Source of the DNA: an uncultured Pseudomonadota bacterium
GTDB taxonomy: Bacteria; Pseudomonadota; Gammaproteobacteria; Steroidobacterales; Steroidobacteraceae
NCBI GenBank assembly: GCA_903884235.1
Contig: CAISEB010000027.1
Location: forward strand, 1-57,045
Direction: 5' to 3'
Length of the DNA: 57,045 nt
The position numbers and the translations under genes are program-made. Numbering within the stretch: the stretch's first letter is position 1; every line of letters begins with the position of its first letter. This document shows, in pieces, positions 48,339-57,045 of the stretch. The notes below the pieces were generated by a model. That model was not told where the DNA came from and ran no database searches. It saw only the letters and a list, made by a program, of their open reading frames with translations.

Positions 48339-48347
48339 TGGCATAAT
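48339..48347 (+). promoter_or_regulatory. Extended -10 TGGCATAAT of metG
   Basis: The same extended -10 as before the HEAT-kinase gene. It overlaps an upstream in-frame ATG (48346), which therefore cannot be the metG start if this promoter is used; the leader would be about 25 bases. Confidence 0.5.
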
Positions 48348-48378
48348 GATCGACCGACCAGCCCCATTGCAGAACGCC

Positions 48379-50436
48379 ATGCGCCGCATCCTCGTCACCA
48401 GCGCCCTGCCCTACGCCAACGGCCCGCTCCACTTCGGGCACATCCTCGAGGCCGTACAGACGGACATCTGGGCACGCGCGATGCGCCTGTCCGGCCACGA
48501 TTGCACCTACGTCTGCGCGGACGACACCCACGGCACACCGATGATGCTCAAGGCGCAGGCCGAGGGGATCACCCCGGAGCAGCTCATCGCGGGCGTCGAG
48601 GCCGAGCACCGCGCGACCTACCAGGACTTCCTGATCGACCACGCACAGTTCCACTCGACGCACAGCGAGGAGAACCGCGAGATGACCTCGCGCCTGTTCC
48701 TCGCCCTCGAGAAGGCCGGCTACATCGCGACCCGCAGCATCCGCCAGGCCTACGACGCGAAGGCGGAGATGTTCCTGCCGGACCGCTACGTGAAGGGCAC
48801 CTGCCCGCGCTGCGGCACCAAGGACCAGTACGGCGACAGCTGCGAGTCCTGCGGCGCGACCTATTCGCCCTCCGAACTGATCGACGCGGTCTCGGTCGTC
48901 ACGGGGACGCCGCCCATCGAGCGCGAGTCGGAACACCTGTTCTTCCGGCTCGATCAGTTCGAAGCCATGCTGCGCGAATGGACGCGGTCGGGCGCGCTGC
49001 ACGAGAGCGTCGCCAACAAGCTCGACGAATGGTTCAACGCGGGCCTTCGCGACTGGGACATCTCGCGCGATGCGCCCTACTTCGGCTTCGAGATCCCGGG
49101 CCACGCCGGCAAGTACTTCTACGTCTGGCTCGACGCGCCGATCGGCTACATGGGCGCGAGCCTCGCCTACGCGCGCCGCACCGGCGCCGACTTCGACGCC
49201 TGGTGGAGCAAGGACAGCACCGCGGAGCTGCATCATTTCATCGGCAAGGACATCCTCTACTTCCACACGCTGTTCTGGCCCGCCGTGCTCACCGGTGCCG
49301 GCTTCCGCCGGCCCACGCAGGTGCACGCGCACGGCTTCCTGACCGTGAACGGCGCGAAGATGTCGAAGTCCCGCGGCACGTTCATCACCGGGCGGCGCTA
49401 CCTCGAGCGCCTGCCGCCCGAGCCGCTGCGCTACTACTTCGCCGCGAAGCTGGGACCCGGCATCGACGACATGGACCTCTCGCTCGAGGATTTCGTCAAC
49501 CGCTTCAATTCCGACGTCGTCGGCAAGCTGGTCAACATCGCCAGCCGCTGCGCCGGCTTCATCGCCCGCGGCGGCGGCACGCTGGCGACCGCGCTGCCGC
49601 AGCCGGCGCTGTACGAGGAGTTCGCCTCGGCACGCACCCGCATCGCGAGCCTGTACGAGGCGCGCGACTTCTCGACGGCGATCCGCGAGATCGCCGCGCT
49701 CGCCGACCGCGCGAACCAGTACATCGACGCGGAGAAGCCCTGGAACCTCGCCAAGGACCCGGCGCGCGCCGCCGACGTCACCGCCGTCTGCACGCAGGGC
49801 ATCAACCTGTTCCGGGTCCTGATGACCTACCTGCAGCCCGTGCTGCCGGCGATGGCCGAGGCCGCGGGCCGCTTCCTCGGCAGCCCGATCCGGCACTGGG
49901 ACGACGTCGCCCGGCCCCTGCTCGGCACGGCGCTTGCGGCATACGAGCCGCTCGCCACGCGCCTCGACCCCAAGGTCGTGGCGACGTTGATCGAGACGGA
50001 TGCCGCGGCGGCGCCGGCGCCGGCCGCCGTGGCGCCGAAGCCGGCGCGGGCCGCGAGCAGCACCGCGCCGCCGGCGGCGCCCACGCCCGCCGCCCCCGCC
50101 GAGGCCCCGGGCGAGATCACGATCGAAGACTTCGCGAAGATCGACCTGCGCGTCGCGCGGGTGCTGGCGGCCGACTTCATCGAGGGCTCGGACAAGCTGC
50201 TGAAGCTGACGGTCGACCTCGGCAGCGAGCAGCGCACGATCTTCGCGGGCATCCGTGGGGCCTACGAGCCGGCGCAGCTGGTTGGTCGCCATGTCGTGGT
50301 CGTCGCCAACCTCAAGCCGCGCAAGATGCGCTTCGGCCTGTCGCAGGGGATGGTGCTCGCCGCGAGTGGCGATGGCACGGGCGTGTTCCTGGTCGCCCCC
50401 GAGGAAGGCGGCGCGGCCGGCATGCGCGTGAAATAG
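48379..50436 (+). CDS. metG: Methionyl-tRNA synthetase
   Basis: A 685-residue class I synthetase. HIGH-type motif HFGHI near residue 21, zinc-binding [23 protein letters not shown] in [11 protein letters not shown], then an Ala/Pro linker (about 535-575) and a C-terminal EMAP/Trbp111-like tRNA-binding domain ([16 protein letters not shown]). ATG 48379 opens [15 protein letters not shown], the conserved start. Confidence 0.97.
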   Translation: MRRILVTSALPYANGPLHFGHILEAVQTDIWARAMRLSGHDCTYVCADDTHGTPMMLKAQAEGITPEQLIAGVEAEHRATYQDFLIDHAQFHSTHSEENREMTSRLFLALEKAGYIATRSIRQAYDAKAEMFLPDRYVKGTCPRCGTKDQYGDSCESCGATYSPSELIDAVSVVTGTPPIERESEHLFFRLDQFEAMLREWTRSGALHESVANKLDEWFNAGLRDWDISRDAPYFGFEIPGHAGKYFYVWLDAPIGYMGASLAYARRTGADFDAWWSKDSTAELHHFIGKDILYFHTLFWPAVLTGAGFRRPTQVHAHGFLTVNGAKMSKSRGTFITGRRYLERLPPEPLRYYFAAKLGPGIDDMDLSLEDFVNRFNSDVVGKLVNIASRCAGFIARGGGTLATALPQPALYEEFASARTRIASLYEARDFSTAIREIAALADRANQYIDAEKPWNLAKDPARAADVTAVCTQGINLFRVLMTYLQPVLPAMAEAAGRFLGSPIRHWDDVARPLLGTALAAYEPLATRLDPKVVATLIETDAAAAPAPAAVAPKPARAASSTAPPAAPTPAAPAEAPGEITIEDFAKIDLRVARVLAADFIEGSDKLLKLTVDLGSEQRTIFAGIRGAYEPAQLVGRHVVVVANLKPRKMRFGLSQGMVLAASGDGTGVFLVAPEEGGAAGMRVK

Positions 50437-50440
50437 CGCG

Positions 50441-50995
50441 GTGGCCGCGTCGCTCGAGGACACCCTCGACGGCCTGCTGCCGCAGACGCAGTGCACGCGT
50501 TGCGGCTACGACGGCTGCCGGCCCTATGCCGAGGCGATGGCGGCCGGCCTCGCGGGTCCGGACCAGTGCCCGCCGGGCGGCGCCGGCACGGTCGCCGCGC
50601 TAGCGGCGCTGCTCGGTGTCGGGGCCGGCCCCGTGAACCCGGAATACGGCGCCGAAGCCCCGCCGCGGGTCGCCGTAATCGACGAGAGCATCTGCATCGG
50701 CTGCGCGAAGTGCCTGCCGGCCTGTCCCGTCGACGCGATCATCGGGGCGAGGCGCATGCTGCACACGGTCGTCGCAGGCGAATGCAACGGCTGCGAGCTG
50801 TGCCTGGCACCGTGCCCGGTGGACTGCATCGAGATGGTCCCGGCGGCGCCGGCACCGCTGGCGCTCGAGGCGATCCGCGCGCGTTCGATCCACTACCGCG
50901 CCCGCCATGACGCACACCGCTCGCGCGAGGCCGGGCGGGACGCGCGGCGCGCGGCCCACCTGTCGGCGCGCCGGCCGGCCGGTGACGCCCCATGA
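50441..50995 (+). CDS. RsxB/RnfB-like iron-sulfur protein without membrane anchor
   Basis: A 184-residue protein. A 4Fe-4S domain has Cys18, Cys21, Cys26 and Cys43, followed by two ferredoxin motifs (Cys85-95 [11 protein letters not shown] and Cys115-125 [11 protein letters not shown]). E. coli RsxB has an N-terminal membrane helix; this copy starts directly at [18 protein letters not shown], so it is probably soluble. No other rnf/rsx gene is nearby. It overlaps nth by 4 bases; in E. coli nth follows the rsx operon, so adjacency is retained. GTG start 4 bases after metG. Confidence 0.88.
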   Translation: MAASLEDTLDGLLPQTQCTRCGYDGCRPYAEAMAAGLAGPDQCPPGGAGTVAALAALLGVGAGPVNPEYGAEAPPRVAVIDESICIGCAKCLPACPVDAIIGARRMLHTVVAGECNGCELCLAPCPVDCIEMVPAAPAPLALEAIRARSIHYRARHDAHRSREAGRDARRAAHLSARRPAGDAP

Positions 50996-51660
50996 CGCCG
51001 GCCAAGCGGCGCGCGCTGTTCGCGCGCCTCGCGGCGGAGACGCCCGAGCCCAGGACCGAACTCGTCTACGCGAGCCCGTTCGAACTGCTGGTGGCGGTGA
51101 TCCTGTCCGCGCAGGCGACCGACAAGGGCGTCAACATCGCGACGGCCAGGCTGTTCCCGGTCGCGAACACGCCGGCCGCGATCCTCGCCCTCGGCGTGGA
51201 CGGACTGAAGTCCTACGTCAGGACGATCGGCCTCTACAACGCCAAGGCCCACAACATCATCGCGACCTGCGCCCTGCTGCTCGAGCGCCACGGCGGCGAG
51301 GTGCCGCGCGACAGGACGGCGCTCGAGGCGCTGCCCGGCGTCGGCCGCAAGACCGCGAACGTGATCCTCAACTGCGTCTGGGGGGAACCGACGATGGCCG
51401 TCGACACCCACATCTTCCGCGTCGCGAACCGCACCGGCCTCGCGCCCGGCAGCAACGTGCTGCAGGTGGAGAAGGGCCTGCTGGCGGCGGTGCCCGGGGA
51501 ATACATGCGGCACGCCCATCACTGGCTGATCCTGCTCGGGCGCTACACGTGCAAGGCGCGCAGCCCGGAGTGCTGGCGTTGCACCGTCAGCGGCGAATGC
51601 GGATACCGCCCGAAGGCCCGGGCCCCGGTCAGCGGGGCGGGACGCGCTTCACGGGCTTGA
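50992..51660 (+). CDS. nth: Endonuclease III
   Basis: A 222-residue base-excision repair glycosylase/AP lyase for oxidised pyrimidines. HhH with catalytic Lys120 ([11 protein letters not shown]), Asp138 (VDTHIFRV), and the 4Fe-4S loop CX6CX2CX5C ([17 protein letters not shown]). Positions match E. coli numbering exactly. ATG overlaps the RsxB-like stop. Confidence 0.97.
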   Translation: MTPAKRRALFARLAAETPEPRTELVYASPFELLVAVILSAQATDKGVNIATARLFPVANTPAAILALGVDGLKSYVRTIGLYNAKAHNIIATCALLLERHGGEVPRDRTALEALPGVGRKTANVILNCVWGEPTMAVDTHIFRVANRTGLAPGSNVLQVEKGLLAAVPGEYMRHAHHWLILLGRYTCKARSPECWRCTVSGECGYRPKARAPVSGAGRASRA

Positions 51661-52012
51661 GCCCGATGTCGTGCAGCGCCCGGCGCAGGTGGTGCACGCC
51701 GTCCACGTAGTGGCCGTCGCGGCAGTCGGCCTCGCCCTGGTCCCGGCTGTGCCGCGCCCCGGCGGCCCGTGGCGAGTCACGGTGCGCGGCCCAGGCGACG
51801 TCGAACTGGCGCAGCAGGTGGTCGCAGTCACCCTGTGTCGCGGTCGGACCATGCGCCTGAGGCGGAGTCGGGGCCGGGGCCGGGGCCGGGGCCGGGGCCG
51901 CCGCGAGGAGTGGCAGCGGGCAGGTCACCAGCCAGGCCAATGCGACGGCGCGGGCCACGCGGCGCCCGCGGGTGCGGATCACTGGACTTGGGAACGGCGC
52001 GCTCACGGGCAC
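51629..52012 (-). CDS. Small secreted protein of unknown function
   Basis: A 127-residue protein with a basic N terminus and hydrophobic signal segment (about 20-38), an (Ala-Pro)n stretch encoded by a GGGGCC-type repeat, then a domain with two Cys residues (GDCDHLLRQFDVAW and EADCRDGHYVDGVHHLRRAL). The mature part looks like a helical periplasmic domain found in other proteobacteria, but I cannot name it. The 3' end overlaps nth by 32 bases. Confidence 0.65.
   Translation of the reverse strand: MPVSAPFPSPVIRTRGRRVARAVALAWLVTCPLPLLAAAPAPAPAPAPTPPQAHGPTATQGDCDHLLRQFDVAWAAHRDSPRAAGARHSRDQGEADCRDGHYVDGVHHLRRALHDIGLKPVKRVPPR
51871..51900. repeat. GGGGCC hexanucleotide repeat
   Basis: Five tandem copies of a six-base unit (GGGCCG, equivalent to GGGGCC) on the plus strand. 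It encodes Ala-Pro repeats on the minus strand in the small secreted protein. G-runs of four could form a G-quadruplex; copy-number change by slippage would keep the frame. Confidence 0.9.
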
Positions 52013-52039
52013 AGCCTAGCGGAGGCCCGGCGCTGCCGC

Positions 52040-52066
52040 CTTAACGTCGCGTTAAGAGTCCTTAAG
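52040..52066 (+). promoter_or_regulatory. TTAA-repeat operator upstream of the response regulator
   Basis: Three TTAA blocks at 52041, 52052 and 52062 (spacing 11 and 10 bases, one helical turn). They form CTTAAC-gtcgc-GTTAAG and a following CTTAAG palindrome. The likely -10 is TATCCT at 52098-52103 and has no -35, so the repeats lie where an OmpR-family activator would bind. The regulator encoded just downstream is the likely ligand. Confidence 0.55.
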
Positions 52067-52122
52067 GTTCGAGGTCGCGGGCCCTGCCGGCGTCCCGTAT
52101 CCTTGGCGCTCGAGGGAACGAC

Positions 52123-52800
52123 ATGAAAATCCTGCTCGTCGAAGACGACCGCCGCGCCAGCGAATACCTCGCCAAGGGTCTGCGTGAGCTCGGCCACGTG
52201 GTGGAACAGGCGTTCGACGGCGAGACCGGACTCGCCGTCGCGGGCAGCGGCACCTACGATGTGCTGGTGCTCGATCGCATGCTGCCGAAGCTGGACGGCC
52301 TCGAGATCGTGCGCCAGCTGCGCGCGGGCGGCAGCACGGCCCCGATCCTGATCCTGAGCGCCCTCGACGAGGTCGACGAACGGGTCCAGGGGCTGCGTGC
52401 GGGCGGGGACGACTACCTCGCCAAGCCCTACCACCTCGAGGAACTCGCCGCGCGCCTCGACGCGCTGTCGCGGCGGCACAGCGAGGCGGGTCCGGCGGGG
52501 AAGCTGCGGCTGCTCGACCTCGAACTCGACGCGCGGACCCGCAAGGTCACCCGTGCCGGTCGCAAGATCGACCTGACCACCCGCGAGTTCCAGCTGCTCG
52601 AGTTCCTGATGCGGCACACGGGCCAGGTCGTGACGCGCACGATGATCCTCGAAGGGGTCTGGGACTACCATTTCGACCCCAAGACCAACGTCATAGACGT
52701 GCATATCAGCCGGCTGCGCCAGGCGATCGACAAGGGCTTCGAGCCGCAGCTGCTGCACACCGTGCGCGGCGCCGGCTACACACTGACCGAAGACCCGTGA
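52123..52800 (+). CDS. OmpR/PhoB-family response regulator
   Basis: A 225-residue two-domain regulator. Receiver: acidic pair EDD (7-9), phospho-acceptor Asp51 (VLDRMLP), Ser79 and Lys101 (AKPY). Winged-helix DNA-binding domain: LTTREFQLLEFLMRH and VIDVHISRLRQAID. Similar to CusR/PhoP-type regulators. RBS GAGGG upstream of ATG 52123. Paired with the sensor kinase 12 bases downstream. Confidence 0.94.
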   Translation: MKILLVEDDRRASEYLAKGLRELGHVVEQAFDGETGLAVAGSGTYDVLVLDRMLPKLDGLEIVRQLRAGGSTAPILILSALDEVDERVQGLRAGGDDYLAKPYHLEELAARLDALSRRHSEAGPAGKLRLLDLELDARTRKVTRAGRKIDLTTREFQLLEFLMRHTGQVVTRTMILEGVWDYHFDPKTNVIDVHISRLRQAIDKGFEPQLLHTVRGAGYTLTEDP

Positions 52801-52812
52801 CGGCCCCCTAGC

Positions 52813-54186
52813 GTGGCCCTCGTCAGCTTCGCGCGATCCTCGATCGCCCGTGTCGCCGTGCTGCACGGCCTGGTGCTCGCCGCCTCGATGGTCGCGGTGC
52901 TCGGCGGCGTGTACCTCGGCACCTCGCGGATCATCGCCAACGAGGGTGACCAGCTCCTGACGCTCGAGGTGCAGAGCCTCGCGGAGGACTTCCGCGAGAA
53001 GGACCTCGACGCGTTCGTCACCGAGGTGGTCGACCGCGCCGAGGATCCGTGGGTGCGCGGTGGCGTCTACGAGCTGCGCGGGCCGACCGGCGACTTCCTC
53101 GCCGGCAACGTCGTCGTGCTGCCCGAGCTCGCGGCCGGTCGCGATGGCTGGGCGGAATTCGACGTCGCCGTCACGCGCGGCGACGCGAACGCGAGCCGCC
53201 GCATCCGCGGGCGCATCACGGCGCTGCGCGGCGGCTTCCAGCTGCTGGTCGGCCACGACGTGCAGGACCGGCATACGTTCCGCGAGGTCATGCTGCGCAG
53301 CCTCGCCTGGGCCGTGCTCGTGACGCTCCTGTTCGGCGCGCTCGGCGGGCTGTGGCTCGGACGTCGCATCTCGCGCACCGCGCAGGCGATCACCGCGAGC
53401 GCCGGTCGCATCGCCGAGGGCAACCTCGGCGAACGCCTGCCGGTCAGCGGCAGCGGCGACGAGATCGATGCTCTGGTGACGCGCTTCAACGACCTGCTCG
53501 GCCGGGTGGAATCGCTGACGACGACGATGCGAGCCGTCCTCGACAGCACGGCCCATGACCTGCGCGGGCACCTGAACCGGATCCGCGGCGCCGCGCAGGA
53601 CGCGCGCAACGGCGCGGCCAGCCCCGAGCAGGTCCGCGCGGGCGACGCGGTGCTCACCGAGATCGACCGGCTGAGCGGCACGCTGCAGGGGCTGCTGCGC
53701 ATCGCGCTCGCCGAATCCGGTACGGCGCCCCTGGAGTCGGTCGACCTCAGTGCCGTCACGGCGGATCTCGCCGAGTTCTACCAGCCGGTCGCGGAACCGG
53801 ACCAACTGCACGCGCAGATCACCGCCGGGCTGATGGTCCGCGGCCACCGCCAGCTGCTCGCGCAGGCGCTGTCGAACCTGCTCGACAATGCCCTGAAGTA
53901 CGGGAACGGATCGCCGGTGAACCTGACGCTCGCGGCAGTCGACGGTCGCGCGCGGCTGTGCGTGTCGGACGGCGGGCCCGGCATCGCGCCGGAGTACCGG
54001 GAGCTCGCGACCGTGCGCTTCCGGCGCCTGCCCGGGAGCTCCGGGCTGCCGGGTTCGGGCCTCGGGCTGTCGCTGGTGGCGGCGGTCGCGCGCCTGCACC
54101 ACGCCAGGCTCGAACTCGGCGACGGCGATCCGGGCCTGCGGGTCACGCTCGAGATCCCGCTGGACGCGGCCCCAGCCGCCACCTGA
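52813..54186 (+). CDS. Sensor histidine kinase
   Basis: A 457-residue membrane kinase: helix 1 (about 15-35), periplasmic domain (about 36-155), helix 2 (about 160-180), HAMP, then DHp with His248 (TAHDLRGHL) and a CatA domain (N box LLDNALKY, G1 SDGGPGI, G2 GSGLGLSLV). The stimulus is unknown. GTG start at 52813. Confidence 0.93.
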   Translation: MALVSFARSSIARVAVLHGLVLAASMVAVLGGVYLGTSRIIANEGDQLLTLEVQSLAEDFREKDLDAFVTEVVDRAEDPWVRGGVYELRGPTGDFLAGNVVVLPELAAGRDGWAEFDVAVTRGDANASRRIRGRITALRGGFQLLVGHDVQDRHTFREVMLRSLAWAVLVTLLFGALGGLWLGRRISRTAQAITASAGRIAEGNLGERLPVSGSGDEIDALVTRFNDLLGRVESLTTTMRAVLDSTAHDLRGHLNRIRGAAQDARNGAASPEQVRAGDAVLTEIDRLSGTLQGLLRIALAESGTAPLESVDLSAVTADLAEFYQPVAEPDQLHAQITAGLMVRGHRQLLAQALSNLLDNALKYGNGSPVNLTLAAVDGRARLCVSDGGPGIAPEYRELATVRFRRLPGSSGLPGSGLGLSLVAAVARLHHARLELGDGDPGLRVTLEIPLDAAPAAT

Positions 54187-54201
54187 GGTCCGCGGCGGGG
54201 C

Positions 54202-55970
<1,769 letters not shown>

Positions 55971-55974
<4 letters not shown>

Positions 55975-57045
55975 GGCACGGCCTCGAGCAGTCCGCGCAC
56001 GTCGGCCAGGGCCGCTGCGAGGGCCGTGGTGAAGCGAGCCGCCTCTGCGCCATCGATGACGCGGTGATCATAGGACAGCGACAGCGGCAGCATCATGCGC
56101 GGCACGAACTGGCCATCGACGTAGACGGGCTTCATTGCGGACCGGGACACGCCGAGGATCGCGACCTCCGGGGCATTGATGATCGGCGTGAAGGCCGTCC
56201 CACCGATGCCGCCGAGGCTCGACACCGTGAAGCAGCCGCCCTGCATGTCGGCGGCGGTGAGCTTCCCCGAGCGCGCCTTGTCAGACAGCACGGCGAGCTC
56301 GCGGGCGATCTCGTAGACGTCCTTGCGATCGGCATCGCGCAGCACCGGCACGACGAGTCCGTTCGGCGTGTCCGCCGCGAAGCCGAGGTGCAGGTACTTC
56401 TTGTAGACGAGGTTCTCGCCCGCAGCGTCGAGCGAGGCGTTGAAGCGCGGGAACTGCGTCAGGACGCGCGCGCAGGCGCGAAGGATGAACGCGAGCGGCG
56501 TGAGCTTGATGCCCTCGTCGAGCGCCTTCTGCTTCAGCTTGCCGCGCGTCTCCTCGAGCAGCGTGATGTCCGCGTCGTCGAACTGCGTGACATGGGGCAA
56601 GTTCACCCAGCTGGCATGCAGGCGGGGACCGGAGATCTTCTGGATGCGGGTGAGCGGCTTGACCTCGATCGGGCCGAACTTCGCGAAATCGACCTCGGGC
56701 ACGCGCGGCAGCGCGCCGCCCGCGCCCGTCGCGGGCGCCGCCAGCGCCTGCTTGACCCACGCCTTGACGTCCTGGTGGGTGACCCGGCTCTTGGGCCCGC
56801 TGCCGCGGACGCGCCCGAGGTCGACGCCGAGTTCACGGGCGAGCAGGCGCACCGAGGGACTCGCGTAGGCCCGCGAGAAGCCGATGTCCTCGACCGGGGC
56901 GCGCCCTGGCTCGAGCTGCGAGCGCACGGCCACGGCCTGGGGTGCGGAGGCGGGCTGTGAGGCCGGCACCGAGGCTGCGGCGACCGGTGCCGGAGCGACC
57001 GGCTTCGGTGGCGCGGCGGGCGGCGGCGCCGCGGCCGTCGGCGCG
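55971..57045 (-). CDS. aceF: Dihydrolipoamide acetyltransferase, PDH E2 (5' end outside window)
   Basis: About 357 codons of the E2 component; the N-terminal lipoyl domain(s) lie beyond base 57045. Visible are the Ala/Pro linker, the peripheral-subunit-binding domain (ASPSVRLLARELGVDLGRVRG) in parts, and the catalytic core with HVTQFDDADI and the active-site YDHRVIDGAEAARF. It forms the acetyl-transfer core of the complex with the E3 gene downstream. Confidence 0.95.

Noticed and set aside
48346-48378. metG start at ATG 48346
   Set aside because: It overlaps the likely -10 box and adds 11 residues before the conserved [15 protein letters not shown].

Overview
This 57 kb window is a dense, G+C-rich piece of a chromosome from a gammaproteobacterium. 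The lineage is suggested by conserved gene blocks: nnr-tsaE-amiB-mutL with queG divergent, pcnB-folK, lptF-lptG divergent from pepA-holC-valS, purM-purN, mrp near metG, rsxB-nth and hda. The large share of GTG and TTG starts and the codon bias fit a free-living, aerobic lineage near Xanthomonadales/Nevskiales/Steroidobacterales. That finer placement is inference only. No phage, insertion sequence, CRISPR array or rRNA is visible, and no stretch longer than about 200 bases lacks a gene.

Region by region. Bases 1-8.4 kb: mismatch repair (mutL, cut by the window edge), cell-wall amidase, tRNA t6A factor TsaE, NAD(P)HX repair, queuosine synthesis, a deoxynucleoside kinase, folK, a poly(A) polymerase and tRNA-Glu(CUC) with its own promoter. 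8.5-16.2 kb is more accessory: a membrane desaturase, TIM-barrel enzyme and rubredoxin cassette, an orphan Hpt protein, a secreted SGNH hydrolase, a three-gene lipoprotein operon (CsgG-like, DUF4810, DUF799), an unusual D-aminoacylase-like amidohydrolase and a small XRE regulator. 16.3-28.9 kb: MAPEG protein, an unknown protein, RDD protein, LPS export permeases LptG/LptF, PepA, HolC, ValS and a MoxR-DUF58-transglutaminase operon. 28.9-36.5 kb: prfC, then rimI-udg-pssA, proS, a lytic transglycosylase, a small lipoprotein, WrbA and DUF2069. 36.4-43.7 kb: hda-pgsA-like-DUF2066 divergent from purM-purN-DUF3108, then dcd and mrp. 43.7-54.2 kb: a HEAT-repeat Ser/Thr kinase followed by two PilT/PilU-type retraction ATPases, then metG, an anchorless RsxB, nth, a small secreted protein and a two-component system. 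54.2 kb to the end: pyruvate dehydrogenase E3 (with its own lipoyl domain) and part of E2.

The most striking item is an in-frame 239-residue intein in dCTP deaminase (dcd, 41248-42528). It sits exactly between active-site Arg115 and the following Cys, and appears to carry the remains of an HNH-type homing endonuclease. The second is the HEAT-kinase/PilT/PilU cassette lying between mrp and metG, which suggests phosphorylation-based control of type IV pilus retraction. The third is the possible rubredoxin-driven desaturase cassette.
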